A stretch of 64,000 bases of DNA from Saprospiraceae bacterium (lineage in GTDB: Bacteria; Bacteroidota; Bacteroidia; Chitinophagales; Saprospiraceae): assembly GCA_016711125.1 (NCBI GenBank), contig JADJTQ010000002.1:868001-932000 (forward strand). The letters are read 5' to 3'. Both the position numbers and the translations under genes were made by a program. Under the pieces are notes generated by a model. The model was not told the origin of the DNA and did no database searches. It saw nothing but the letters and a program-made list of their open reading frames with translations. The first letter of the stretch is position 1. Every line of letters starts with the position of its first letter. Below, in pieces: positions 27,951-38,368 of the stretch.

Positions 27951-30126
27951 CCTGGGGCTCACCGATAAGGCGATTATCAAGTTGCTTATCGGGATTTGTG
28001 TCTTATTCAGTGGGTCAGTTTGGGGCCAAAATCGCAATTTGCGGAAGACGGCAGAGCAGTATATAGAGAGTTCGCGATTTCGTGAGGCGATAGACATACT
28101 GGAAACTTATTGCCCTACCAGGCCTAAAGATTTGTAAGCATGGTTTTGGTTGGCTAAGGCCCAGTTTGAATCCATCGATTGCGAAGGGGCCATCGTGAAT
28201 TTGAAACATCTTGAAGAAGAGACTAAAAAGAATGATCCGGGAGTCAATTTGCTCCGCGCAAAAGCGCACCATCAATTACACCAATTTGCCTCGGCCATTG
28301 AATATTACAAACTTTTTTTAGCCTCTTCAGTTAAGGATGAACGCTATCCCGATGTTGTGAATGAAATTAAACGTTGTGCATCGGGACTTAAGTTCAATTT
28401 CATTTCCGATGATGTTTTGGTAGAAAACATGGGCTCGGAGGTTAACTCTCGCATGGATGACTTTGGTCCTATTGAAAGCCCGAACTACAGCGCCAGAGTA
28501 TATTTTTCCTCGACCAGGTCACTGCGTATTCAAGATCGGTTTGCTGACGATGGTAGTTTGATGGAAAGCGTGCAAGGAGTGGACACGGATATGTTTGGCA
28601 CCGAAATCGAAAATGGTGCCTGGGCAAAAGCCGAGGCTTTAAACCCGAGATTAAATACAGCTCAACATGAAGTCCTGCAAGACTTTAGTGAAGATGGAAT
28701 GACTTTGTTTTTTTCAAGGACCCAAAATGTCAATGAAGGCCAATTATGGATTGATACCTTTAATTCTGGCGATCTGGAGAATATCGGAAATATTTGGAAT
28801 GAGGGTCCATTTTTACCTCATGAAAATATCAGGGGGCTATATTTCTTTAATGATAGTGTAGTCTTTTTTTCTTCATCTCAACGTGAGGGATTCGGAGGTT
28901 ATGATCTTTTTTACTGTCGGAAGAATATATCCGGATGGTCGGCTCCAGTAAATCTTGGGGATCAAATAAATTCCGTCTTCGATGAAGTTACCCCCTTCAT
29001 ATGTTTGGATGGAAGGACTTTATATTTTAGCAGTAATCGCCTTTCAAGCATTGGAGGGTTTGATATTTTTGAAGCAAAATTTAATGAACGGGGCAATCAA
29101 TGGTTGTCACCGGCCAATCTCGGAAGGCCTTTAAATTCGGCCGGTAATGACTTGTTTTATCGGATTTCTTCTAATGGTCTGATGGCTTTTTTTTCAAGCG
29201 ACCGAAAAGCAGGTCTGGGTGGGCATGATATTTATAGTTCTTATTTTAAGCAGCCTAAACTTAGTAATCTTAATGCCTCGGTGCCAATCTTGTTTTCCGA
29301 AGTTCACGATTTTCAGTTGTTCAATGAATCGCTGGTCGATATTCAAAATGGCTCAAACCGGCAAAGTGAGGCACCCATGGCAGTCTTTGATGTACCTTAT
29401 CTTTTATATCGGGACGATCAGGTTTTAACTCCGCAGAATCAACCAAAGTTGGACAAGCTGGTGGGGTTTTTACAAACCTACCCGCATATCAATATTGAGA
29501 TTATATGTCATTCTGACCAGACAGCAGTATCCAACTTTGATTTATTCTTTTCCATAAAGCGCACCGAGCAAATTGCTGCTTATTTAAAATCAAAGGGTAT
29601 CAAATCAACATCAATCTTTCTTAAAGGAATGGGTGGCAACTATCCTATGGCCGTGAACGAGATTGATGGTAAGGACAACGAAACTGGACGGTTTTATAAT
29701 CGCAGGATTGATTTTAAACTACATATCCTGGATCAGGTGCCAATGAAAGTCAACTATCAAATGCCGGAATTTATGCATTCCATGAAAGATGGAAGACTGG
29801 AGGCATTCAATGAAAAAGTGAAGGGACTTACCTATCGGGTGCAATTCGTTATGTTGGATCAACTGTATAAAGGTAATGTAATAGGCAAATATCAAGATTC
29901 AATGATTGAAAAAAACCCCAAATCTGAATCCTATGCTTATTGTTCCGGAATGTTTAATAGTTTTAAGGATGCGTTGAGTCACTTGTCTCAGATAAAGACT
30001 GAGGGATTTTCCGAATCAAAAATTGTAGCATATCTAGACGGCCTGAGACTACAGAGTACTGGAGTGGATGAAGATCTGATTCAGACGTATCCGGATTTAA
30101 GAAATTACATGTTGTATTTAAACTAG
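27937..30126 (+). CDS. PD40-OmpA envelope protein with in-frame TAA (PorE-like)
   Basis: Starts at the ATG at 27937 inside the end of the E2 gene, with a signal peptide (LLIGICVLFSGSVWGQ). The order is short TPR-like repeats (RFREAIDILETYCP, FASAIEYYKLF), a PD40 beta-propeller (YFSSTRSL, DGRTLYFSSNRLSSIGGFDIFEAKF, GLMAFFSSDRKAGLGGHDIYSSYF), an OmpA-like peptidoglycan-binding domain (about 480-595; IEIICHSDQTA, RTEQIAAYLKSKGI, NRRIDFKL) and a last domain resembling SPOR (YRVQFVMLDQLYK). A TAA at 28135-28137 interrupts the frame between KDL and AWFWLAKAQ; both sides are in the same frame, so it is a nonsense change or read error. TPR-PD40-OmpA proteins link the T9SS to peptidoglycan (PorE), but that role is inferred. 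Confidence 0.72.
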
Positions 30127-30145
30127 CATTTGAAACGAGATACCA

Positions 30146-30703
30146 ATGGATAAAATTCAATTTTTACGTGAAGGCATTCGAAACATTAGGACAGTAGGTA
30201 CGATTACCCGTAGCTCAAGATTTTTATGTTCGAAGGTATTGAGTTTGTCCAACCTGAATGATTCAAAATGTATCGTAGAATTGGGAGCCGGAGATGGGGT
30301 CATGACCAAATATATCTTAAGAGCAATGCCATCTGATGCCATCTTATTCGCATTCGAAATCAATCCTAAGTTTTGCCAGATATTACGGATAATTAAGGAC
30401 CCCCGGCTACATGTGATCGAAGACTCCGCTGAGAACCTTGAGCATCATTTAGACAAACATGGATTTAAGCAAATTGATACCGTGTTTTCTGCTCTGCCCT
30501 TTGTCATGTTGCCAGATCATGTTTCTAATGCTATAGTAGCAAGTTGCCACCGCTTTTTGAAGCCCCTGGGCCAATATTTGCAGATCCATTATTCACTATT
30601 GGAAAAGAATCTATATAAGAGCATTTTCGGTCATGTTGATATCACCTTTCACCTCCTCAATATTCCACCTGCTTTCATACTGGCTTGTTATAAAGCAGCA
30701 TAG
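30146..30703 (+). CDS. SAM-dependent methyltransferase, PmtA-like
   Basis: 185 residues. Motif I is VELGAGDGVMTKYIL, motif II region FAFEINPKF and post-motif DTVFSALPFVMLP, the pattern of phospholipid N-methyltransferases of the PmtA/rRNA-dimethylase-like group; methylation of phosphatidylethanolamine is plausible but unproven. The last two bases of its TAG stop (30701-30703) are the first two bases of the inverted-repeat element, so the original C-terminus may have been a little different. The frame is intact. Confidence 0.75.
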   Translation: MDKIQFLREGIRNIRTVGTITRSSRFLCSKVLSLSNLNDSKCIVELGAGDGVMTKYILRAMPSDAILFAFEINPKFCQILRIIKDPRLHVIEDSAENLEHHLDKHGFKQIDTVFSALPFVMLPDHVSNAIVASCHRFLKPLGQYLQIHYSLLEKNLYKSIFGHVDITFHLLNIPPAFILACYKAA

Positions 30704-30900
30704 GAGGATGTTGAAATAACTCACCTCGCACTGATTAATAAAAAATAAACTCCTACTTTAACATGATGTAGACGTTCTCGCCTTTCCTGACTTTGTTGAG
30801 ACTCAGTCTGTTACAACTTCCCGTAGCATCCTTCGTCTCGCCGCGTCAGAAACGACGATTTACGGATTCAGCATCAAGTTGCGTAGTTCAACAGCCTCCT
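30702..30900 (-). mobile_element. 199-bp inverted-repeat element (MITE-like), uninterrupted copy
   Basis: The ends are imperfect inverted repeats: AGGAGGATGTTGAAAT at the left and its partner GTTCAACAGCCTCCT at the right. Read on the minus strand it matches the element around the group II intron: 84 of 88 bases over 60461-60548 and 27 of 28 over 62563-62590, then weaker to the far end. It has no reading frame, so it is non-autonomous. TA flanks both ends inside TAGGAGG...CCTCCTA, possibly a 2-base target duplication. It fills the whole space between two convergent genes. The TIR sequence resembles IS1182/IS5-type ends (from memory). Confidence 0.8.
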
Positions 30901-31762
30901 AGAGTCCGATTTCTTCCAACCTAAAATCACCCAGGGCACTTCGATCCATTTTTTCCCGGCTGAATACTAAATACGCACCTCCACCTCCGGCACCACAGAT
31001 CTTAAGATAGTATGATTGCTCTTCTAAACCTTTTTGCCAAATTTCTTTTAACGACGGTATAATCAAAAAATCCAGAAACCGAGATTGCAGACTGGATACC
31101 TCTGATAAGGTTTCAAAAATATTCCTTGAGTTTACATATTGCTGGATACACTCTTGAGATTTTGTTGCCAAGAGCTCCATTTGCTTTTTAAAGGCTGGTA
31201 ATTGACACGCTGTATTAAAGGTTTGAACAAGACTTTGTGTGTGCCGCCGGACGCCTGTTAACAGCAAATAGGCATAACCTTCCAATCTAGCTAGTTTTTG
31301 ATATTCTCTTAAACCCGCTTGAGATAAAACAATCGATTTTTTCTGAAGCGAGACTAAGGCATCAAAACCTGAACTTTTCCCATGATAAAATGACTCAATT
31401 ATGGCAAGGTCATGCTTTTTGTGCTCCAGGCTCAGAGGGTTGTGTTTTGCAAATTGATCATAAATCGAAGCGCAAAGGGCCGCAGAACTACCTAAACCAA
31501 TACCCTCAGGAATATCAGATTGAAAAATGTAATTAGATTCAATCAGGTGCTTCAAGGCAGTCAGATCCAATTTTGAGTTCAGGAGGTAATTGTTTTGGGT
31601 TAGGTAAGTTATCAGGTTTGAAAAATCAAATTCATGAACGTGAACTTGCTTTGTCCAAGATCCACCATACTTGGGATATGGAATGGCGAGTGCTTCTCCA
31701 CCAAACAATACCGTGTACTCTCCAAAAAGTAAAATCTTCGCCGGATATTTATCGAGTAGCAT
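30899..31762 (-). CDS. GHMP kinase, probable mevalonate kinase
   Basis: 287 residues. The substrate-binding N-terminus KYPAKILLFGEYTVLFGGEALAIPYP, the ATP-binding PEGIGLGSSAALCASIYD and the C-terminal CGAGGGGAYLVF are the three GHMP motifs. In Bacteroidota such a gene usually phosphorylates mevalonate for isoprenoids, but no other mevalonate gene is within view, so a sugar substrate remains possible. Its TAG stop (30901-30899) borrows AG from the end of the adjacent inverted-repeat element. It is divergent from mfd with 90 bases between them. Confidence 0.78.
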   Translation of the reverse strand: MLLDKYPAKILLFGEYTVLFGGEALAIPYPKYGGSWTKQVHVHEFDFSNLITYLTQNNYLLNSKLDLTALKHLIESNYIFQSDIPEGIGLGSSAALCASIYDQFAKHNPLSLEHKKHDLAIIESFYHGKSSGFDALVSLQKKSIVLSQAGLREYQKLARLEGYAYLLLTGVRRHTQSLVQTFNTACQLPAFKKQMELLATKSQECIQQYVNSRNIFETLSEVSSLQSRFLDFLIIPSLKEIWQKGLEEQSYYLKICGAGGGGAYLVFSREKMDRSALGDFRLEEIGL

Positions 31763-31852
31763 TGAATTGTAATCCTATTAATAATGATAGATCAAAGTGG
31801 CCTGATATCGGGTTAAAAAAAACTTATGAACCTGTAAGTAAGTAATTTTTGA

Positions 31853-34800
31853 ATGAATTTCGGCTATCTTTGTGCTGTGGAAAATTTGGAGCTACTCCTC
31901 AGCAAGTATGCTGAAGATGATCGGGGGAAGGTGGTAGCAGAAAATCTCCAATTGGAACGTCCATCCGCAATTCTTATCAGAGGAATGGTTGGCGCGCAGG
32001 CGTCGTTTGTCTTGTGCGGAAGTTATTTAAGAAAACCGCGCACCATTCTCTATGTAGCAAATACCAAGGAGGAAGCCGCGTACTTCTATCATAATGTGGT
32101 TAGCCTTTTACCAAAAAGCCCGGTTTGGTTCTTTCCGGATTCAAGCCGTCATCCGGGTCAATATAATGAGGTCAATAGCAATCAGGTGCTACAGCGAACG
32201 GAGACGATCAATAAGATCACCGGACTTGAAGCATCCAAACATATCATCGTGACTTATCCGGAAGCACTTGCCGAAAAGGTAGTGTCTCCAGCGGTACTCA
32301 ATAAAAACAGGATAAACCTCGTAATTCGTGAAACAGTCGACGTAGATTTTTTGATTGAAATACTCGTGGAATACGGGTTTGCTAATGTAGATTTTGTCTA
32401 CGAACCGGGTCAATTTTCTGTCCGGGGGGGTATCATAGATATTTTTTCTTTTGGTAATGAATGGCCTTATCGCATCGAGCTATTTGACGAAGAGATTGAA
32501 AGCATCCGAACATTCAATCCAATGGATCAGCTGTCGATAAAAAATATCGCCAAGCTATCTATCATTCCCAATATCAACAATCAATTTGAAAGTAAGGATC
32601 GGGTCAGCATCCTGAAAGTTCTTTCTGAGGGAGCACAAATTTGGATCAGTAATGAGGCCTTTTTACTCGACCGGTTGCAGGATTGTTTTGAGGTGATCCA
32701 CCAGGCCAATGAGGCTTTTATTGAAGACGAAAAGGAAATATCCAAGCCCACCATAGTCACTCTAGCAGAGATCATGCTGGATCTTGAGCAGTATGATAAA
32801 GTTTATTTAAACGAAGCACCTGTCGAATTTGAAATTGACCGGGAGATCTTTTTCGATACCAAACCTCAACCAAGTTTTAATAAAAATTTTAGTTTCTTAA
32901 TTGAAGATTTACAAAGGTTACAAGAACAAGGCATCACCTCTTATATTTTTACGGATAGCCCAAGACAAGTTCAGAGATTTAATTCGATTTTTGACGACTT
33001 GGAAGCCAAAGTTTTATTGCATCCTGTATTAAAATCGATCGACAAAGGTTTTATTGATCCGCATCTTAAAATATCCTGTTATACGGATCATGAAATTTTT
33101 CAACGATTTCATAAATACAATTTAAGACGTGGATTTACCCGCGACCAGGCAATGACTCTTAAGTTTTTAAGGGAACTTCAGGCAGGGGATTTTGTAACCC
33201 ATATTGATCACGGTATCGGCCGATATTCAGGATTGGAAAAAATTGACATCAATGGCCACCTGCAGGAATCTGTCCGTCTCATTTATAAGAATAATGATAT
33301 TCTGTACGTCGGAATCCAGTCACTTCATAAAATATCAAAGTTTGTGGGGAGCGAAGGTACTGCTCCGGCACTCAATAAATTAGGCACTGAAGCTTGGAAA
33401 ACCTTAAAGAGGAAAACCAAGCAAAAAGTAAAGGATATTGCGAGCGAATTAATCAAATTGTATGCTAAGAGAAAGGCATCCATAGGCCATAGTTTTCCTC
33501 CTGACGGATATCTGCAGAATGAACTTGAAGCATCATTTTTATATGAAGACACACCTGATCAATTAAAGGCAACTATTGATGTTAAAGGCGATATGGAAAG
33601 TACTTCTCCAATGGATCGCCTGATATGTGGGATGTTGGATTTGGGAAAACCGAAGTAGCCATACGAGCGGCTTTTAAAGCAGTATGTGATGGCAAACAAG
33701 TGGCGATCCCTGGTGCCCACTACCATCCTTGCCCTGCAACACTATAAAACTTTCAACGAGCGGCTCTCTGATTTTGGAGTGACCGTAGATTACTTAAACC
33801 GTTTTAAAAGCAGCGCTGAGAAGAATGAGGTTTTTAAGTCTGCCGGGGCAGGTAAAATTGATATACTTATCAGTACACATGGTATTCTAAATAAGCAACT
33901 TAAATTTAAGGATTTGGGTTTGTTAGTAATTGATGAAGAACAAAAATTTGGTGTCGCTTCAAAAGAAAAATTACGCAACTTAAAAGTCAACGTTGACACC
34001 TTAACACTAACTGCTACTCCCATTCCTCGGACTTTGCAGTTTTCGCTCATGGCTGCCCGTGATTTATCGATCATCCGGACACCTCCTCCAAACCGACAGG
34101 CCATCCATACCGAGACCCGGGTTTTTAATGATGACCTCATTAAAGATGCCATTTATTATGAAGTGAACCGTGGAGGTCAGGTGTTTTTTGTACACAACAG
34201 GGTGAAGAATTTACCTGAAATGATGGTTTTGCTCAAGCGGCTCTGTCCCGATATTGATATTGGGATGGCCCATGGACAAATGGACTCAAAAGTATTGGAA
34301 AAAACCTTGGTTCGATTTATTGACGGTCAGTTTGATGTATTGCTCTGCACAAATATTATTGAAACCGGGCTGGATATTTCAAACACCAATACCATTATCA
34401 TTAATAATGCTCACCAGTTTGGTATGAGTGATTTGCACCAATTGAGGGGCAGAGTCGGGCGCTCGAACAGAAAGGCTTTTTGCTATCTGTTTAGTCCTCC
34501 TGTATCAACACTGACGACCGAGGCCAGAAAGCGTCTACGGACCCTGGAGGAATTTTCGGACCTGGGTAGTGGATTTAATATCGCTATGAGGGATTTGGAT
34601 ATCCGTGGATCAGGAAATCTATTGGGCGGTGAGCAGAGTGGATTTATTAACGAAATAGGATTTGATACTTATACTAAAATTCTCGAGGAAGCCATCCAGG
34701 AATTAAAGGAGACGGACTTCAAAGAATTATTTATTGATGACAAAGAACATCATTCTTATGTAAGGGATGTGCAAATCGAAACGGATTTTGAAATGCTGAT

Positions 34801-35251
34801 CCCTGATGAATATGTTAATAGTATTCAGGAGCGACTTAATCTTTACACGGAGCTAGATAGTCTTAAATCAGAAGAAGAACTTGGCTTATTTTCTGATCGA
34901 CTCGTGGATCGGTTTGGTGCTTTGCCCGGTCAGGTAGAGACTCTGTTTGATGCACTGAGACTTAGGTGGCTTTGCAAGGATTTAAGTTTTGAACGTTGTA
35001 TTTTAAAAAATGGAAAGCTCCAATGTTTTTTTGTATTAAACGCTCAATCCAGCTTTTATGAGTCGTCTTTTTTTAAGGATTTTTTGGGTTTTATAGCAAG
35101 TAATGGATCAGATCTCAATATTTCATTGAAGCAAAGTCGACAGTACTTGATACTGATAAACGATGCGGTCGATAATTTAGAGGATGCCAGGGCTTTATTG
35201 GGAAAAATTAGTAGTCGATTATTAAGCAAAGATTCTACGGTTAATGTCTAG
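31853..35251 (+). CDS. mfd: Transcription-repair coupling factor Mfd, two compensating frameshifts
   Basis: DNA translocase that removes stalled RNA polymerase and recruits UvrA. It has a UvrB-like N-terminal region (DLLIE...PGQFSVRGGIIDIFSF), an RNA polymerase-interacting domain (GDFVTHIDHGIGRYSGLEKI), a RecG-like helicase core (Walker A at GFGKTE, DEEQKFG, TATPIPRTLQFS, GLDISNTNTIII, QLRGRVGRS) and a TRCF C-terminus. A missing G at 33629-33631 shifts the frame and an extra C at 33708-33710 restores it. Corrected, the stretch reads [38 protein letters not shown]. About 1130 residues, normal length. A -7-like TATCTTTG at 31865-31872 lies inside the frame, so GTG at 31877 (MENLELLLSKY) may be the real start. 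Confidence 0.92.
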
Positions 35252-35780
35252 TCAAGATTTTTTTCAAAACAGATTGATTCCCATTGAAGACCTTCCAGCA
35301 GTGGAGTCCTCTGATTTTATACCAATCGATAGTCGGTATGCTAGAGTGCAGTACCTCTCTAATTCTCTCTATTTTCTTCTGATATTTGTGGTCATTAGTA
35401 TATTCGTTGTAGTGCAATTGGGTTTTTTTTCATGGATTACCTACGCAATTGTGTTGCTATGGTTGTTGCTGTATCTTGTCAGTTTGTGGTTTGCCCGGGT
35501 TAGTGCCACAAAAAAATCATATTTGCTTCGTTGGCATGACATCAGCTATCGTGAAGGCGTTTTTTTTAGATCATGGATTACGATACCCTTTAGCAGGGTG
35601 CAACATTGTGAAATCATCAAAGGACTCATTGACAACTTATTCGGACTCGTCGAATTGAGGATTTTTACGGCAGGTGGTTCATCAAGTGATATTGTCATTC
35701 CGGGCCTCACCCCGGATATTGCTTTTAGACTTAAAGAGCAGATAATCAGCAAGGTTATTGATCATGACGAAGAAGAGTGA
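35244..35780 (+). CDS. PH-domain membrane protein, YdbS-like
   Basis: 178 residues. Two close membrane helices (about 44-85) are followed by a bacterial PH domain (bPH_2) with RWHDISYREGVFFRSWITIPFSRVQHCEIIKG and the FTAGGSSSDIVIPGL strand-loop seen in YdbS. It overlaps mfd by 8 bases and the next gene by 17, so these three are probably one operon. YdbS/YdbT pairs have been linked to membrane-protein stress or secretion in other bacteria; function here is unknown. Confidence 0.82.
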   Translation: MSSQDFFQNRLIPIEDLPAVESSDFIPIDSRYARVQYLSNSLYFLLIFVVISIFVVVQLGFFSWITYAIVLLWLLLYLVSLWFARVSATKKSYLLRWHDISYREGVFFRSWITIPFSRVQHCEIIKGLIDNLFGLVELRIFTAGGSSSDIVIPGLTPDIAFRLKEQIISKVIDHDEEE

Positions 35781-37257
35781 ACTGCTTTGGTATGAGAGCC
35801 ATACCCGCCAGGCTCCTGTTGCTATCCTAATGATCATTTTCAATGTACTTAAATCTTTGATTCGTACCTGGTGGCCATTTATTCTCATTTTGATTTTTCG
35901 ATCCGATTTTATCAGGCCGGAAACAGTGAAGTGGTGGGTAGGGGTCATTACATTTATAGTCATTCTCATTTCGGTATGGAGGTATTTTCGATTTTATTTC
36001 TTTTTGTCGGAAGATAAACTTCACGTATTTAAAGGAGTATTCACGAGAGTCAAATTGGACATACCTTTTGATCGTATTCAGTCAATTACTTTCGAGCAAA
36101 ATATTATTCACCAGCTCTTTAAAGTGGCCCGGGTTAAAGTTGATACGGCCGGGTCGTCAAGTGAAGAGTTTGAGTTTGCTGCGTTAGATCTTAAAAAAGC
36201 GGATCAACTCCGGGCGTTTATTCTAAGCCGGAAAACATCTAATATAGCCGATGATGTCACCGAACAAAAAACATCGGGAAGACTGCTGCTAAATCTGGAG
36301 ATATCCGACCTGCTTAAAGTTGGAATTAGTCAGAATCATTTTAGAACGACGGGAATTGTTGTTGCTTTTCTATTGGGCTTAAGAGACCGCATAAAGGAGG
36401 CTTTGGGTGACCGCTATTTGAACGAATTTGATAGTCTGACCGAGCAGCTTTTTGAAAACATCGTAGTTTATGGACTGGGCTTGTTTATTACTATTTTGAT
36501 TTTGTCCTTTTTTGGCACCTTAATTTATTCAGTGCTGAAGTACTACGACTTCAAGTTGTGGAAATCAAAGGATGGATACCGTATGGAGTCCGGATTATTT
36601 AATCGACGCGAACAAGCGGCACGTGATCAAAAAATACAGATCGTACGATGGGTCAACAATCCTTTGAGAGACATATTTTCGATCACGCAGTTACGCTTTT
36701 TTCAGGCTTCGAGCGGATCGGGTAGCAGTAAAACCAGTATTTCTGTGCCAGGATTGCCTCAAACACTGATGAAAGATATTTTGAGATATTACTTTGGAAG
36801 AAACATCGGGAATATTGGTGCAAATGAATATGGTATTGACCGGAGTTTTCTGATCAGGAGGTCACTTTATCTGGTGCTGGTACCAGCGATAATTTTGCTG
36901 TCTGTGGGAATTATTACGCAAACTTTTAGTTGGTGGTATTTTTCAGTCTTTTGGCTGGTCGCGGGATTTTTTTATCAATTTCATTTGCATCGGAAATGGA
37001 GATATTATCTCCAGGAAGATGGCGTACTCACGGTTTCTGGTGTTGTAGAACGGGTACATAAAGCGCTATTGCTTCGAAAAGTGCAAGGTGTACAAATAAA
37101 GCAAAGTCCCTATCAATGGCGTAATGGTCTGGCTACGGTTATATTCCACAGTGCAAGCGGTGACCTGCAAATACCTTACATTAGAATGGATTTGGCACTT
37201 CGGATCAAAAACTATACTTTATATAAAGTGGAATCATCCCGACAGAAATGGATGTAA
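35764..37257 (+). CDS. PH-domain membrane protein, YdbT-like
   Basis: 497 residues from the ATG at 35764; the frame opens at a TTG at 35758. Three PH-like units alternate with membrane helices: DKLHVFKGVFTRVKLDIPFDRIQSITFEQN, YRMESGLFNRREQAARDQKIQIVRWVNNPL and VLTVSGVVERVHKALLLRKVQGVQIKQSP. Each begins with a short amphipathic strand and ends in the characteristic D/S-V-P pattern (TAGSSSEEFEFAAL, GSGSSKTSISVPGL). This is the larger partner of the YdbS-like protein directly upstream. The frame is intact. Confidence 0.82.
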   Translation: MTKKSELLWYESHTRQAPVAILMIIFNVLKSLIRTWWPFILILIFRSDFIRPETVKWWVGVITFIVILISVWRYFRFYFFLSEDKLHVFKGVFTRVKLDIPFDRIQSITFEQNIIHQLFKVARVKVDTAGSSSEEFEFAALDLKKADQLRAFILSRKTSNIADDVTEQKTSGRLLLNLEISDLLKVGISQNHFRTTGIVVAFLLGLRDRIKEALGDRYLNEFDSLTEQLFENIVVYGLGLFITILILSFFGTLIYSVLKYYDFKLWKSKDGYRMESGLFNRREQAARDQKIQIVRWVNNPLRDIFSITQLRFFQASSGSGSSKTSISVPGLPQTLMKDILRYYFGRNIGNIGANEYGIDRSFLIRRSLYLVLVPAIILLSVGIITQTFSWWYFSVFWLVAGFFYQFHLHRKWRYYLQEDGVLTVSGVVERVHKALLLRKVQGVQIKQSPYQWRNGLATVIFHSASGDLQIPYIRMDLALRIKNYTLYKVESSRQKWM

Positions 37258-37315
37258 TATTCTATGAAAACAGTATTGTAACAAATACCGATATTTAGAT
37301 ATATACAAAAGTTAA

Positions 37316-38368
37316 TTAAAGTATCCCGGAACCGGTGAAATAACGAAGATTGGTTGAAAGACCGATATGATGGCTGCTTCCCCCAAAATGCAACCGGGCA
37401 TTGCTGTAATCGAATTGAAATTTTTTCACCCTTATACCCAGGCCGAAAGTAAAGCCAGCAAGTGACCGTAGATTAACGACGGTCAATTCCTGTTTTAGTT
37501 GATGGTTGTATCCCAGTCTCAATTTCATCAATTCTTTTTGGCCAAGTACCATCTCTCCGCCGAAGATAATATGTCGGAAAAAATTGTCAGTTTGGGTAGG
37601 CTCCTTTCTTAGCGTTTGCAGTCCTCCAAAAAAAGCATCTTCCTGACTATTGGGATCATCGTAGAGCAAATTCCAGCGATTGAGATGGTGCCAGGTTGCA
37701 AAAAAGCGAAATGGAAGATGTTTTAATTTTTTTGAAAGGCCAATTTGGATATCCAATGGCAGGGACTCATTGGTCTCGTCATAGGCTGATAGTTGAACAC
37801 CTGCTTGTTTGATGACTAGGCCAGCCGCAAAACCTGAAGCGGTATCTTGATAGAATGCACCTAAATCTACTGCTAAACCAGTAGACCGGTAGACTTCCAG
37901 TGATGATTGGATAAATTTTAAATTGGCACCCAATCGCAATTTGTCATACAGTAGATATGAGGCACCAGACTGAAGGGCTAATTCGCTACCTTTAAATGAT
38001 CCCGTGAGATTGCCAAATTCATCGGTTTGATCAAAAGTACCGTAGAGTATATATTTTACACCTCCGTGAGCCATCAGTTTTTTTGAAGGAATTTTTTTTG
38101 CAAACCCGACGTATCCTGCCTGAATGCCGGTTTGCACAAATTGATGTTGAAAACTTATTTGGCCATCCAGGGATTCCGAAATTTGTGCCGGATTGTCAAG
38201 TGCCTGTGATATATCAATGTCCGGGCTGCTGATCAGTGCGCCACCGAGGGCCGATGTGCGTGCAGAATTCGGGGTGTTTAGGAATGTAAATACTGATCGT
38301 CCCCCAATTTGAGCTGACAAGATAAATGGACTTATGAGTGCGGCGGCAATGACTAATAGGTTCTTCAT
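37316..38368 (-). CDS. porQ: Type IX secretion protein PorQ
   Basis: 350 residues, signal peptide MKNLLVIAAALISPFILSAQ, then the PorQ signature GGRSVFTFLNTPNSARTSALGGALIS. The rest alternates short strands typical of an outer-membrane beta-barrel (HGGVKYILYGTFDQTDEFGN, LALQSGASYLLYDKLRLGANLKF, FGLGIRVKKFQFDYSNARL) and ends in a strand. PorQ belongs to the T9SS attachment complex with PorU, PorV and PorZ, which releases cargo and joins it to A-LPS. Its start overlaps the stop of the upstream lipoprotein gene by ATGA. The other attachment genes are not in the window; the translocon gene sprA is. Confidence 0.85.
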   Translation of the reverse strand: MKNLLVIAAALISPFILSAQIGGRSVFTFLNTPNSARTSALGGALISSPDIDISQALDNPAQISESLDGQISFQHQFVQTGIQAGYVGFAKKIPSKKLMAHGGVKYILYGTFDQTDEFGNLTGSFKGSELALQSGASYLLYDKLRLGANLKFIQSSLEVYRSTGLAVDLGAFYQDTASGFAAGLVIKQAGVQLSAYDETNESLPLDIQIGLSKKLKHLPFRFFATWHHLNRWNLLYDDPNSQEDAFFGGLQTLRKEPTQTDNFFRHIIFGGEMVLGQKELMKLRLGYNHQLKQELTVVNLRSLAGFTFGLGIRVKKFQFDYSNARLHFGGSSHHIGLSTNLRYFTGSGIL

